A stretch of 64,000 nucleotides of DNA, taken from positions 3,782,001-3,846,000 of the forward strand of contig OZ252146.1 in the NCBI GenBank assembly GCA_965248735.1, written 5' to 3'. Below are positions 52,349-60,335 of the stretch, in pieces. A program made the translations under genes and the position numbers. The stretch's first letter is position 1. Every line of letters starts with the position of its first letter. This stretch comes from Aldehydirespirator sp965248735. GTDB taxonomy: Bacteria; Actinomycetota; Acidimicrobiia; Acidimicrobiales; Aldehydirespiratoraceae. The notes under the pieces were generated by a model that worked only from the letters and a program-made list of their open reading frames with translations, was not told the DNA's origin and ran no database searches.

Positions 52349-53088
52349 GCACCACCGAGTTGATCGTGGTCGGCGTGGCCTCGGCGGTGGCCATGCTGGC
52401 CAAGAGCGCCACTGGGCTCGGCTACCCGTTGGTTGCGATCCCAATACTGGCGGCGTTCACCGGAGTCGAGACCGCGGTGGTGGTCGTGACCCTGCCCAAC
52501 GCCGCGGCCAACCTCCTGGTCGGCTGGCGCACCCGCCACGCCCGCTCGGAGACCCGCGACGTATTCATGCTGTCGGCGACATCAGCGCTAGGGGCGGTGG
52601 CGGGCACCTTCGTTCTGGTGTCGGCGCCCGAGAGGCCGTTGCTGATCGTGCTGGCGGTTGCCGTGCTGATGTTCGTGGTCAGATCGTTGTGGTTCGAAAA
52701 TATTGCAGTGTCGCCAGAGATCGGACGGCGGGCCGCGCCGTTCGTTGGCGCGAGCGCGGGAATGATGCAGGGAGCGGTGGGCGTGTCCGGGCCGATCATC
52801 GGGTCGTGGCTCTACGCCTACCGGCTGCCCCGCGACGCCTACATCCTGTCCTTGTCGGTGCGGTCCCTGATCACTGGCGTCGCCCAGATAACCGCGCTGG
52901 CGTCAATCGGCGCCTACAACTCCGACCGGCTGATCGCGGCCGCCGTAGGGTTCGGGCCGGTGCTGGCCGTCCTGCCTCTCGGAGAGCACCTCCGGGCCAG
53001 GCTGTCGGGCTCTCAGTTCGACCGGGCCGTGCTGGGGTTGCTGGCGGCCTCAGGGGTGACCCTGGTGGTCCGGGCCATCACCGGCTAG
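52345..53088 (+). CDS. TauE/SafE family transporter
   Basis: 247-residue protein of about eight helices. It has two similar half-domains, for example AKSATGLGYPLVAIPILAAF with AAANLLVGWRT, and VGASAGMMQGAVGVSGPIIG with RDAYILSLSVRSLITGVAQI. TauE/SafE proteins are proposed exporters of sulfite, sulfoacetate or other organic anions. The GTG at 52345 overlaps the cupin stop (GTGA). The short ctagaa/ttctag inverted repeat at 53085-53102 around its stop could help terminate transcription against the convergent pseudogene. Confidence 0.88.
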   Translation: MSTTELIVVGVASAVAMLAKSATGLGYPLVAIPILAAFTGVETAVVVVTLPNAAANLLVGWRTRHARSETRDVFMLSATSALGAVAGTFVLVSAPERPLLIVLAVAVLMFVVRSLWFENIAVSPEIGRRAAPFVGASAGMMQGAVGVSGPIIGSWLYAYRLPRDAYILSLSVRSLITGVAQITALASIGAYNSDRLIAAAVGFGPVLAVLPLGEHLRARLSGSQFDRAVLGLLAASGVTLVVRAITG

Positions 53089-53098
53089 AAAGGCGGTT

Positions 53099-53972
53099 CT
53101 AGGCAGCTGCAAGTAGCGGATGAGTTGTCCAGTGGCCGCCGGCCGGGGCCCTGCGAACTACGGCACCCCTGATCGTGCGTGCAGCCTCGAACAGTCTGTC
53201 CGGAATCTTCAGAGCGTAGGTCGTGCCGGGTTGGGCGACAAAGGGCCGAAACGTCTGTATCTCTGCGACGGTCGTGTCGTCTAGCAGGATTAGAGGGTGC
53301 ATCTCATAGCTTGCACCATTTGGGCAGGTACTCATCACGAGATATACAGCTCCATCTCCTTTGATCCGCATCGGCTGGAAGGTCTCGCGAGGACCGAGAT
53401 TGTCTAGCAGCAGTGCCCAGTCACATCCCCGAATGGGTTTGTGATTGACCGTGGCGGGTCGCTGAGGATCGAGAACGGAACGTCCCATCCGTCGACAGGC
53501 CTGACGCGAGAAGCGGGATAGACCCGCTCCACCATCTGGTCACGTTCCTCCGCCAAGACCACGTCACGCCGCGCATCAGATTCGGGGAGGTCAACTATGG
53601 CCAGACCGGGCTCATCAAGTTCGACCCGCCATACTCCAGTGTCTTGTGAGCAGGACACCTGGGCCCCATCCACTAGGCAAACGACATTCAACCGTAGCAG
53701 CGTCGGCCAGTAGTTGGCGACGACCAACTCGGAGGGCCGCCGCGGCGGGTCGGCGTACTCACCGACACCGAAGTACCCGCCGCCAGGGCATGGGCTGGAA
53801 GTTTCGCTGACGCATCACCGACTGGCCGATTGCGGATGAGCTCAGCGTCCCCCGCACTGAGCCTCCCGATACCTTCCTCCAGACTGACCGTCGGAGCCAC
53901 CGACACGTCGATGTGAGGTAGGGGTTCATGCTGGACCCCCACCCCACATCCGCTGATGAGCAGCAATGCCAT
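53099..53972 (-). pseudogene. Frameshifted lipoprotein gene of unknown family
   Basis: Three overlapping frames on the minus strand give one continuous-looking protein broken twice. The first piece starts MALLLISGCGVGVQHEPLPH (a possible lipobox) and continues EEGIGRLSAGDAELIRNRPV. The second carries GGGYFGVGEYADPPRRPSEL, then VVANYWPTLLRLNVVCLVDG and DLPESDARRDVVLAEERDQM. The third continues CDWALLLDNLGPRETFQPMR to RAPAGGHWTTHPLLAAA. Shifts are needed near 53790 and near 53435-53450. Whether these are real mutations or sequencing errors cannot be told. I do not recognise the family. Confidence 0.55.
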
Positions 53973-54138
53973 CGCGTCCCAACGCCCATACCCGCAGGAG
54001 CAGCATCTGCTCAGCTGCTGGAGATGTCCAGATCCAGTCCAGTTCGCCCGCAATGACATTCTCGTAGATCCCATCGTTGTCGTTGCCCCAGTTGTGACCT
54101 GAGACCACGAGGAACCAGCGGAGAGGGGTCCGATGCTA
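53926..54138 (-). pseudogene. Orphan coding fragment between the lipoprotein genes
   Basis: After a TAG at about 54139, an open frame reads RTPLRWFLVVSGHNWGNDND and then GIYENVIAGELDWIWTSPAA before stopping at 53926. It looks like genuine protein but lacks a good start, partly overlaps the frameshifted gene, and has no recognised family. The remaining 54109-54167 spacer shows nothing else. It is probably a broken piece of the neighbouring gene set. Confidence 0.35.
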
Positions 54139-54167
54139 GGGGTGGCCGCGCACCCTGTCCGGAGACG

Positions 54168-54737
54168 TCAATCCCCGATTGTGAACAGCCACGATGCGGT
54201 AGCGAACTCGCCATGCTCGGTAAGAGGCCACCAGATGACCGGCACCACCACCCACATTCGCCGCCCGGCGAGACTGCTGATGTCAACCACTATTCGTGTC
54301 CCGCCTGTGGGCGTGTCGATGCACTCCACCAACTCTACGGGTCCCTCGACAGTGTTGCGGGGCAACTCGAACATGGGCCGCTCGAACTTGTCAGCAGCGA
54401 TATTGGTGCATCCCACCACCGCCACCATCTCAACGTCATCGGTCGGGACCTGGTCGTAGAACCGCAGATCCACGGCCCGCGATCCGCCGTGGCCGTCTTC
54501 GAGGACAAGTTCGACCCGGTCCGAGCCAGCCAGGCTGGTGATCTCATCGGGGATGGACTCCGGTGGCGGGTGACCGTCGACGTACAGCACATCGGGCGGG
54601 ACGCCGTTGACCACCAGTTCAGTCGCGGGTGCAGAGATCATTTCAGTCGGCGGGGTCTCGCCCACTGAGGCACCGCAGCCCGCGGCGACCAGAGCAGCCA
54701 CAACCGCTGCACACACCCTCCATGGTACCCAGGTCAC
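54168..54737 (-). CDS. Lipoprotein of unknown function
   Basis: 189 residues beginning with a lipoprotein signal (VCAAVVAALVAAGCGASVGE) and therefore likely anchored outside the membrane. The mature part has ELVVNGVPPDVLYVDGHPPP, RAVDLRFYDQVPTDDVEMVA and TPTGGTRIVVDISSLAGRRM. I see no enzyme motif. The GTG at 54737 overlaps the stop of the secreted protein upstream (GTGA), so they form a two-gene operon. The following DNA (53099-54138) holds broken frames. Confidence 0.75.
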   Translation of the reverse strand: MTWVPWRVCAAVVAALVAAGCGASVGETPPTEMISAPATELVVNGVPPDVLYVDGHPPPESIPDEITSLAGSDRVELVLEDGHGGSRAVDLRFYDQVPTDDVEMVAVVGCTNIAADKFERPMFELPRNTVEGPVELVECIDTPTGGTRIVVDISSLAGRRMWVVVPVIWWPLTEHGEFATASWLFTIGD

Positions 54738-55339
54738 AGATTACAGGGATTGTGGGCATACCTGGGCGGCACAAGACCATTTCCCTCATAGTTCACGCCG
54801 AGCCTCAGCGCCGAGCCGCCCGCAGTGGCGCGCACATCGTTATTGCGGCACCGGGCGTTGGCATGGACCGTGGCGTGGGTGACATTGTCCCCGGTTTGCG
54901 AGCCCCGATCCCCGATCCGATCCCAACCCCAGAAGCGAGACTCCCACAGTTGCGCCCAAGTGTGCAGTGTGTCCATGGTGTGATTGCAGTTCACGAAGAA
55001 CGTTACGTTCATCCTGCCCGGTCGGTGGTGCGAGGCGTGGATGCGGTCGAGTCTGCCGTCGCACGGCCATGGTGTGTGGTTTCTGAGTGTTGACGACGAT
55101 CCGTCATCGACGTTCGGCGGCGCTTTGGTGGCGGCTGGTGCCTCTGTGGTCGTGGTTGTGGGCTCCGTGTCTGCCTTGGCAGCTACCTGCGCCGGCGACT
55201 TTCCGTGGGTGTCGTTGCCGTAGGATTCCGCCGAGGCGGTCGCGGTCGCCGGGATCACCACTGCCAATGTCACGGTCATAATGGCGATGCGGAGTAAGAG
55301 CCGTTTCGCCGACCCGCTCACTTGCGATCGAGTATTCAT
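54734..55339 (-). CDS. Secreted protein with Thr-rich linker, unknown function
   Basis: 201 residues. A classical signal peptide (RLLLRIAIMTVTLAVVIPAT then ATASAE) is followed by a Thr/Glu/Ala-rich linker (EPTTTTTEAPAATKAPP) and a C-terminal domain of about 120 residues with several Cys (NVTFFVNCNHTMDTLHTWAQ, GNGLVPPRYAHNPCNL). No catalytic motif is evident. The ATG at 55339 has an AAGGAG site. It is divergent from a LuxR-type regulator, with inverted repeats in between that could control it. Confidence 0.78.
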   Translation of the reverse strand: MNTRSQVSGSAKRLLLRIAIMTVTLAVVIPATATASAESYGNDTHGKSPAQVAAKADTEPTTTTTEAPAATKAPPNVDDGSSSTLRNHTPWPCDGRLDRIHASHHRPGRMNVTFFVNCNHTMDTLHTWAQLWESRFWGWDRIGDRGSQTGDNVTHATVHANARCRNNDVRATAGGSALRLGVNYEGNGLVPPRYAHNPCNL

Positions 55340-55386
55340 CAGAATGATCTCCTTGTCGTGTTGCAGTTGGTTGACTGCTGTCGTCT

Positions 55387-55407
55387 GTGATCTCCCTTGC
55401 GGATCAC
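55387..55407. promoter_or_regulatory. Inverted repeat in the divergent promoter region (gtgatc/gatcac)
   Basis: Six-base arms gtgatc and gatcac around a nine-base spacer, between the secreted-protein gene and the LuxR-type regulator. A plausible operator for the adjacent regulator; binding is inferred only from position. Confidence 0.4.
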
Positions 55408-55418
55408 ACGCCTACTTC

Positions 55419-55440
55419 TAGTGAGTCATTCATGTCACTA
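55419..55440. promoter_or_regulatory. Second inverted repeat in the divergent promoter region (tagtga/tcacta)
   Basis: Six-base arms tagtga and tcacta around a ten-base spacer, 12 bases from the first repeat. The surrounding 55340-55580 region is more AT-rich than its neighbours and contains no gene; these two repeats are all I see in it. Confidence 0.4.
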
Positions 55441-55580
55441 ATGGAGGAACGTCTGCCAAGAGGTGTCAGTGAATTGCCAACTTCGTGGCAGGTCCTGGCA
55501 CACCCCGTCAGACGCAGGCTGACTAGAGAAGCTGTCGACAGCGGCCGTTCGCTCGGTCGGCGACTGTACGCTTGCCAACG

Positions 55581-56291
55581 ATGACGTACGACTCGACGGA
55601 GGCTCGGGCGCGGGCGCAGGTGCGTGTGGCCTGCGGCCGGATCGCCGGGGGCGCGGCCGCTATCGTTGAAGCTCACCGTCTCGGAGTCCCGGAAGGCCCC
55701 CATGACAGGCCGTGGGCACCTGACTACCACGGCGAGGCGGTGCTGGTCTACGCCGAATCGCTGCCCGATACGTACCAGCGCGACATCGCGGCGCTGTTCA
55801 GCCGCAGCGCGCAAACGATGGCCGCGGGTTCAATCCCGGCGCGGCTGGCCGAGAACTGGGCGATAGTCACCGAGTACTTCAGGCATGCCAGCGACGCCAT
55901 CGCGGAGTATCTGACTTCGCCAAGTGCTGAGTCGAGGGAACTCGTCGAGGTGACCTCCGCGGAGATCGAAGGGCGAGACTCTCCACCGATGGTCATCCGC
56001 TTCGATGCGTTGGCGAGACTCACGACACGCAACGGTGCCATTCGCCTGGAGCAGGCCGCCGTCACCGTGAGGGAGCACATGAAGCACCCGCTGCTAGAGG
56101 TGCTCGACAGTCGAGAACAGCACATGCTGAAACGACTGGCCGCCGGAGCGGCGGTGGTAGACCTTGCCGCTGAGATGGGTCATTCCGAACGGTCGATCTA
56201 CCGCGCTCTCGCCGGTCTGTGGAAGAAACTCGGCGTTTCGAGCCGCGAGGCCGGTGTGCGCAAGGCGCTCTCGGACGGCCTGGCCGACTGA
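55581..56291 (+). CDS. LuxR-type helix-turn-helix regulator
   Basis: 236-residue protein with a C-terminal LuxR/GerE-like DNA-binding domain: LDSREQHMLKRLAAGAAVVD, LAAEMGHSERSIYRALAGLW and KKLGVSSREAGVRKALS. The N-terminal ~165 residues are mainly helical (YQRDIAALFSRSAQTMAAGS, WAIVTEYFRHASDAIAEYLT) and match no receiver or sensor domain that I recognise. I use ATG 55581; a TTG at 55572 would add three residues. It is divergent from the secreted protein-lipoprotein pair and convergent with the MscS gene. Confidence 0.8.
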   Translation: MTYDSTEARARAQVRVACGRIAGGAAAIVEAHRLGVPEGPHDRPWAPDYHGEAVLVYAESLPDTYQRDIAALFSRSAQTMAAGSIPARLAENWAIVTEYFRHASDAIAEYLTSPSAESRELVEVTSAEIEGRDSPPMVIRFDALARLTTRNGAIRLEQAAVTVREHMKHPLLEVLDSREQHMLKRLAAGAAVVDLAAEMGHSERSIYRALAGLWKKLGVSSREAGVRKALSDGLAD

Positions 56292-56310
56292 GCACCACTC
56301 GGCGCGAGAG

Positions 56311-57288
56311 TCACGAACTCGAGCGCCGGTCAGCGATGCGCCGTCCGGGCAGCCGCCACTGCGGTCCTCGGCGCTCCTGCTCGGACTCCGGCTGGTCGAG
56401 GCCGGGATAGGGGGCCCGCACCTCGCCTACCTCGCCCCCGTACAGACGATCCGGGCGCTGCTGGCCGCTCCAGACCACCACTTGGGGGAAGGCAATGGTG
56501 ATGGAGCAGGCCGCGAACTCCCGGTGAATGGCCAGAACCAGGTCATGGCGGGCCGCGAGCTCGGTCGGGACATCGCTGGCATGCCAGTAGAGCACGTTGA
56601 AGCCGATGCTGGAGTCGCCGAAGCCGTCGAGGTTCACCGCGGGCTCCGGCTCCGGCAGCACTCTGGGCACTCGCTCAAGGGCGGCGCCGATGGCCTCAGT
56701 CGCCTGCTGAAGATCGGTGTCGTAAGCGACGCCGACGAGAAGAGCGCTGCGCCGCACGGGCTCGCGGGTCAGGTTGACGATGGTGGCTCCGGCCACGTTG
56801 GCGTTGGGGATGCGGATGTGGGTGCCGTCGAGACCGCGGAGCTGGGTGGTGCGCGAGTCGATGTCCTCCACGACGCCGATGTGGCCCTCCAACTCGACGG
56901 TGTCACCCACGGTGTAGGGCCTTCGGGTCTGAAGGATCACCGATGACACGAAGTTGCCCACCACGCCCTGCAGAGCGAGGGCGAGGACCAGACCGCCGAG
57001 TCCCAACGCACCGAGAAGCGGCCCCACCCGTACGCCGAGCACCGTTAGCGCGTACGAGAGGCCGATGACGAAGACGGCGTAAGCGATGAACCGCGACGTC
57101 AAGATGGCGGCAAAGCCATGCCCGATGCCTCGGGCCACCACCCGGCGCAGGATTCTGGACACGGCCGCCGCGAGCACCAGGGTGCTGACCAGGACGATCC
57201 CCGCCTTGATCCAGTCGGCACCGGTCAGCGGGTTGTCCAGCAGCGCCTCGCTGTCGGATTGGGCCAGCACCGCCAAGAATCGCGTCAT
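56311..57288 (-). CDS. Small-conductance mechanosensitive channel (MscS family)
   Basis: 325-residue membrane protein that would open under osmotic downshock. Three N-terminal helices lead to the pore helix (LGALGLGGLVLALALQGVVG followed by NFVSSVILQTRRPYTVGD), then the beta domain (VEDIDSRTTQLRGLDGTHIR, IPNANVAGATIVNLTREPVR) and the C-terminal domain with ITIAFPQVVV. The last ~50 residues are a basic, Arg/Pro-rich tail. Start ATG 57288; the 57289-57376 gap shows nothing. Confidence 0.92.
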   Translation of the reverse strand: MTRFLAVLAQSDSEALLDNPLTGADWIKAGIVLVSTLVLAAAVSRILRRVVARGIGHGFAAILTSRFIAYAVFVIGLSYALTVLGVRVGPLLGALGLGGLVLALALQGVVGNFVSSVILQTRRPYTVGDTVELEGHIGVVEDIDSRTTQLRGLDGTHIRIPNANVAGATIVNLTREPVRRSALLVGVAYDTDLQQATEAIGAALERVPRVLPEPEPAVNLDGFGDSSIGFNVLYWHASDVPTELAARHDLVLAIHREFAACSITIAFPQVVVWSGQQRPDRLYGGEVGEVRAPYPGLDQPESEQERRGPQWRLPGRRIADRRSSS

Positions 57289-57376
57289 CAGTGGCCAAGT
57301 CTGTCATGCGCGGTCTGTCATGCGCGCCCGGCGGCCGTCGTGGACGGGGACGCCCAGCGGCAGGTACCGGCTCGGG

Positions 57377-60289
57377 CTAGAGCGTGGAGGGGCCGGAGCG
57401 GCCGATGGCCCCCTCGGACGTGCCCAGGTAGCTGGCTATCACCAGCGGGTCCTGGCGGATCTGCTCGGGCGGACCCTCCGCGATCACGGCGCCCGCCTCC
57501 AGGCAGTAGACACGGTCGCTGATGCCCATGACCAGAGGCATGTCGTGCTCTATGACGATCACCGCAGCGTCGAGTTCGGCCTGCACCTGCTTGATGAGCG
57601 GGCCGAAGGCCTCGGCCTCTCGCTGGGCCACGCCGCCGGTGGGCTCGTCCAGCAGCAGCACTCGGGCGTTGACGGCCAGCAGGCTGGAGAGCTCCACGAT
57701 GCGGCGGGTGCCGGTGGACAGGGTGGCGATGAAGTGGTCCGCGTAGCGCTTGAGGCCCATGTAATCGATGAGCTCGTCGGCCTCGGCCCGTTTGACTCTC
57801 TCGTGGGCTGGCGATGGTGGAAGCGCGGTCATCGACGCCACCAGACGCGACCGCGACCGCGCCTCGAGAGCCACCATCAAGGACTCCCGGACTGTGAGGC
57901 CGGGATAGACGCGGGCACCCTGGAAGCCGCGCCCCAGGCCGCGGGCGTGGCGGGCAGGCGCCCGTCGGGCGGTGACGTCGGTCCCGAGCACGAACACCCG
58001 CCCCTGGGCCGGAACGAACCCGCTGATGGCATTGAGCAGCGTGGACTTGCCCGCGCCGTTGGTGCCGATGAGGCCCACCAACTCCCCTCGATCGACATGC
58101 ACCGAGACGTGGTCGACCGCGGTGTTGCCACCGAAGCGCACTGACACGTCCTGGGTCTGCAGCGCCGGGCCCGAGCTGTCCGCGGCCGCGGCGTCGGGTC
58201 CCGTCACCAGACGGCTGGGCCTACTCGGCTCCTGACCCGCCTCAGACGCCGCGGCACTCTCCTCGACGGCTTGAGTCCCGGCCGGCGCGGCGGCCTCCCG
58301 GGCCACCATCTTGCGGTCCGCCCGTTCGAGCAGCCTGTCTCGGATGCTGTAGACGATCTGCAGAAGACCGCCGGGGAAGTACATGAGCAGCACGAGAAGC
58401 CCGATGCTGCTGGTCAGCAGCCGCACCAAGTCGTCGAGCTCCTCGGGAATGATCTGGGGGATGCCCCGGATCCACAGCGCGCCGAGGATGGGCCCGGCCA
58501 CCGAGCCCAGGCCGCCAATGATGGCGGTGGCCACCACCACGATCGACTCGCTGGCCCGGAACAGCGAGTCGGGCTGCAGCGAGGGCACCAGCGTCACGAG
58601 CAGGCCGCCGGAATAGGCCGCGATGCCGCCGGCCACCCCGAAGGCGGCCAGCTTCATGCGGGTCGGTGACACGGTGGAGGCCGCGGCCATCTCCTCGTTG
58701 TCGCGCACCGCGATCCACGACCGCCCGATGCCGGTGCGACGCAGCCGGGCCACCACCGCGGCCACAACCGCCAGCGAGGCCAGGCACAGGAAGTAGTAGT
58801 TCCTGCGGGAGGCGGCAAAGTCGATATGGATCGGGCCCAGGTCGAGTACCGGCTTATCGGCGGGGCGGGGGAAGCTCGTGCCCCCGGTGAAGAAGTCTTG
58901 ACTGAACAGCCACGTCGCTGAGGCCACCGCGAATGCGAGGGTGGTTACGGCCAGGAACAGGCCCCGCACCCGCAGCGCGGGCAGTCCGACGATCACCGCA
59001 GCCACCACCCCGACCGCGGTGGCCACGACCATGGCCAGCGCCCACGGCAGATCCAGCGACAGGTCGAACAGGTCGAAGGGCACGGGGATGTCGTTGCCGT
59101 GCGTCAGCCCCAGAACGGTGAGTCCGCCGAGCCCGACGAAGGCGTACTGGCCGAGAGACAGCTGGCCTGCCCAGCCGGTGAGCACGGTCATGGACAGCGC
59201 CACCATGGCGAACAGCAGGATGCTGGTCCAAGTGAACAGGGAGCTGTTGGTGGAGAGGGTCAGGCCCAGAAAGGTGAAGAACCCGAAGAGCGCTACGAAC
59301 CCCATGGCGTTGAGCCGGCGGACCCACCAGACCGATTCGAGCCGGTTCGGGATGGCTCGCACGCGGGGTGCGAGGGACCACGACTCCTGCAGGCCGGCGC
59401 TGCGGGCCACCAGCAACACGACCACCAGCACGGCCAGGAACAGGTAGGCGTCCACCACGGATCGGTTGGCCGAGTCCACGTTGCTGCGAATGAGCTCCTC
59501 GGCCACCCCCACCGCCACCCCGGCGACCAGAGTGCCCGGCAAAGAGCGCATGCGGGCCAGCAGCGACACCACCAGCACTCTCAACAGCAGCGGCTCGGCG
59601 ATGGCCGCGGTGCCGGCCTGGGCCGAGTTGATGCTCTGCAAGGGAGCAAAGAAGATGGCGGTTGCCGCGGCGAACGCTCCCGAGATGGTCCACACGATCG
59701 TCGAGGTCCGCCGGGGCGAGGTGCCGTAGACCCGGGCGGTGTCGGGATTGGAGGCGGAGGCCCGAACGGCCAGCCCGAAACGCGTGCGAGAGATGAACCA
59801 GGCCAAGGCTCCGACGAGCACGGGGACCACTATCAACACCACAATCTCGCGGGCTTGCAGGAAGATGTGGTCATTGGGCGTCCACGTCGCCTTGAACGGC
59901 GCCGGAATCGGACCCGGGGCAATGACTTTGGGGAGTCTGATCTTCGAGAACGCCACTATCTGGCCCACGCCAATGGTGGCGATCAGCACCACCAGGCGGG
60001 GTGAGGCGAACAGCCGCCGGATCACGATCAGCTCGATGGCCATGCCCATGGCCGCACAGGCGGCCAGAGCGAGCACGAACGACAGCCACCAGTTCAAGCC
60101 GTACTGGGCCAGCAGGAGAACGAAGAGGGCCACCCCGAAGGCCCCGAGTTCGCCGTGGGCGAAGTTGAGCACGCCAGTGGAGCGGTAGATGAGCACGAAC
60201 CCGGCCGCGAAGGCGGCGTAGGTGAGCCCGCTCACCAAGCCCGACGCCAAGGACTGCTGACCGATGGTGATGCCGAGAAGCTCGATCAT
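57377..60289 (-). CDS. Triple-fused branched-chain amino acid-type ABC transporter: LivH-LivM permeases plus LivG ATPase
   Basis: 970-residue single chain. Residues 1-300 are LivH-like (GVLNFAHGELGAFGVALFVL; RASASNPDTARVYGTSPRRT). Residues 325-650 are LivM-like (TGWAGQLSLGQYAFVGLGGL; VRDNEEMAAASTVSPTRMKL; GGLGSVAGPILGALWIRGI). After a 55-residue Ala/Glu-rich linker, residues 710-970 are a LivG-like ATPase with Walker A GLIGTNGAGKSTLLNAISGF, signature LSTGTRRIVELSSLLA and Walker B RVLLLDEPTGGVA. The signature LSTG rather than LSGG is unusual. It is one operon with the MFS-LivF gene 46 bases upstream. Substrates could be branched-chain or other amino acids, amides or urea. Confidence 0.92.
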   Translation of the reverse strand: MIELLGITIGQQSLASGLVSGLTYAAFAAGFVLIYRSTGVLNFAHGELGAFGVALFVLLLAQYGLNWWLSFVLALAACAAMGMAIELIVIRRLFASPRLVVLIATIGVGQIVAFSKIRLPKVIAPGPIPAPFKATWTPNDHIFLQAREIVVLIVVPVLVGALAWFISRTRFGLAVRASASNPDTARVYGTSPRRTSTIVWTISGAFAAATAIFFAPLQSINSAQAGTAAIAEPLLLRVLVVSLLARMRSLPGTLVAGVAVGVAEELIRSNVDSANRSVVDAYLFLAVLVVVLLVARSAGLQESWSLAPRVRAIPNRLESVWWVRRLNAMGFVALFGFFTFLGLTLSTNSSLFTWTSILLFAMVALSMTVLTGWAGQLSLGQYAFVGLGGLTVLGLTHGNDIPVPFDLFDLSLDLPWALAMVVATAVGVVAAVIVGLPALRVRGLFLAVTTLAFAVASATWLFSQDFFTGGTSFPRPADKPVLDLGPIHIDFAASRRNYYFLCLASLAVVAAVVARLRRTGIGRSWIAVRDNEEMAAASTVSPTRMKLAAFGVAGGIAAYSGGLLVTLVPSLQPDSLFRASESIVVVATAIIGGLGSVAGPILGALWIRGIPQIIPEELDDLVRLLTSSIGLLVLLMYFPGGLLQIVYSIRDRLLERADRKMVAREAAAPAGTQAVEESAAASEAGQEPSRPSRLVTGPDAAAADSSGPALQTQDVSVRFGGNTAVDHVSVHVDRGELVGLIGTNGAGKSTLLNAISGFVPAQGRVFVLGTDVTARRAPARHARGLGRGFQGARVYPGLTVRESLMVALEARSRSRLVASMTALPPSPAHERVKRAEADELIDYMGLKRYADHFIATLSTGTRRIVELSSLLAVNARVLLLDEPTGGVAQREAEAFGPLIKQVQAELDAAVIVIEHDMPLVMGISDRVYCLEAGAVIAEGPPEQIRQDPLVIASYLGTSEGAIGRSGPSTL

Positions 60290-60335
60290 CGGCCCTCGGC
60301 TCCCGCGCCCCTAGCGAACACAGCTGCGTGGTTGA

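Noticed and set aside
53085..53102. ctagaa/ttctag hairpin as a terminator
   Set aside because: Arms are only six bases with a small loop and no T-run, and it overlaps the TauE stop; too weak to call separately.
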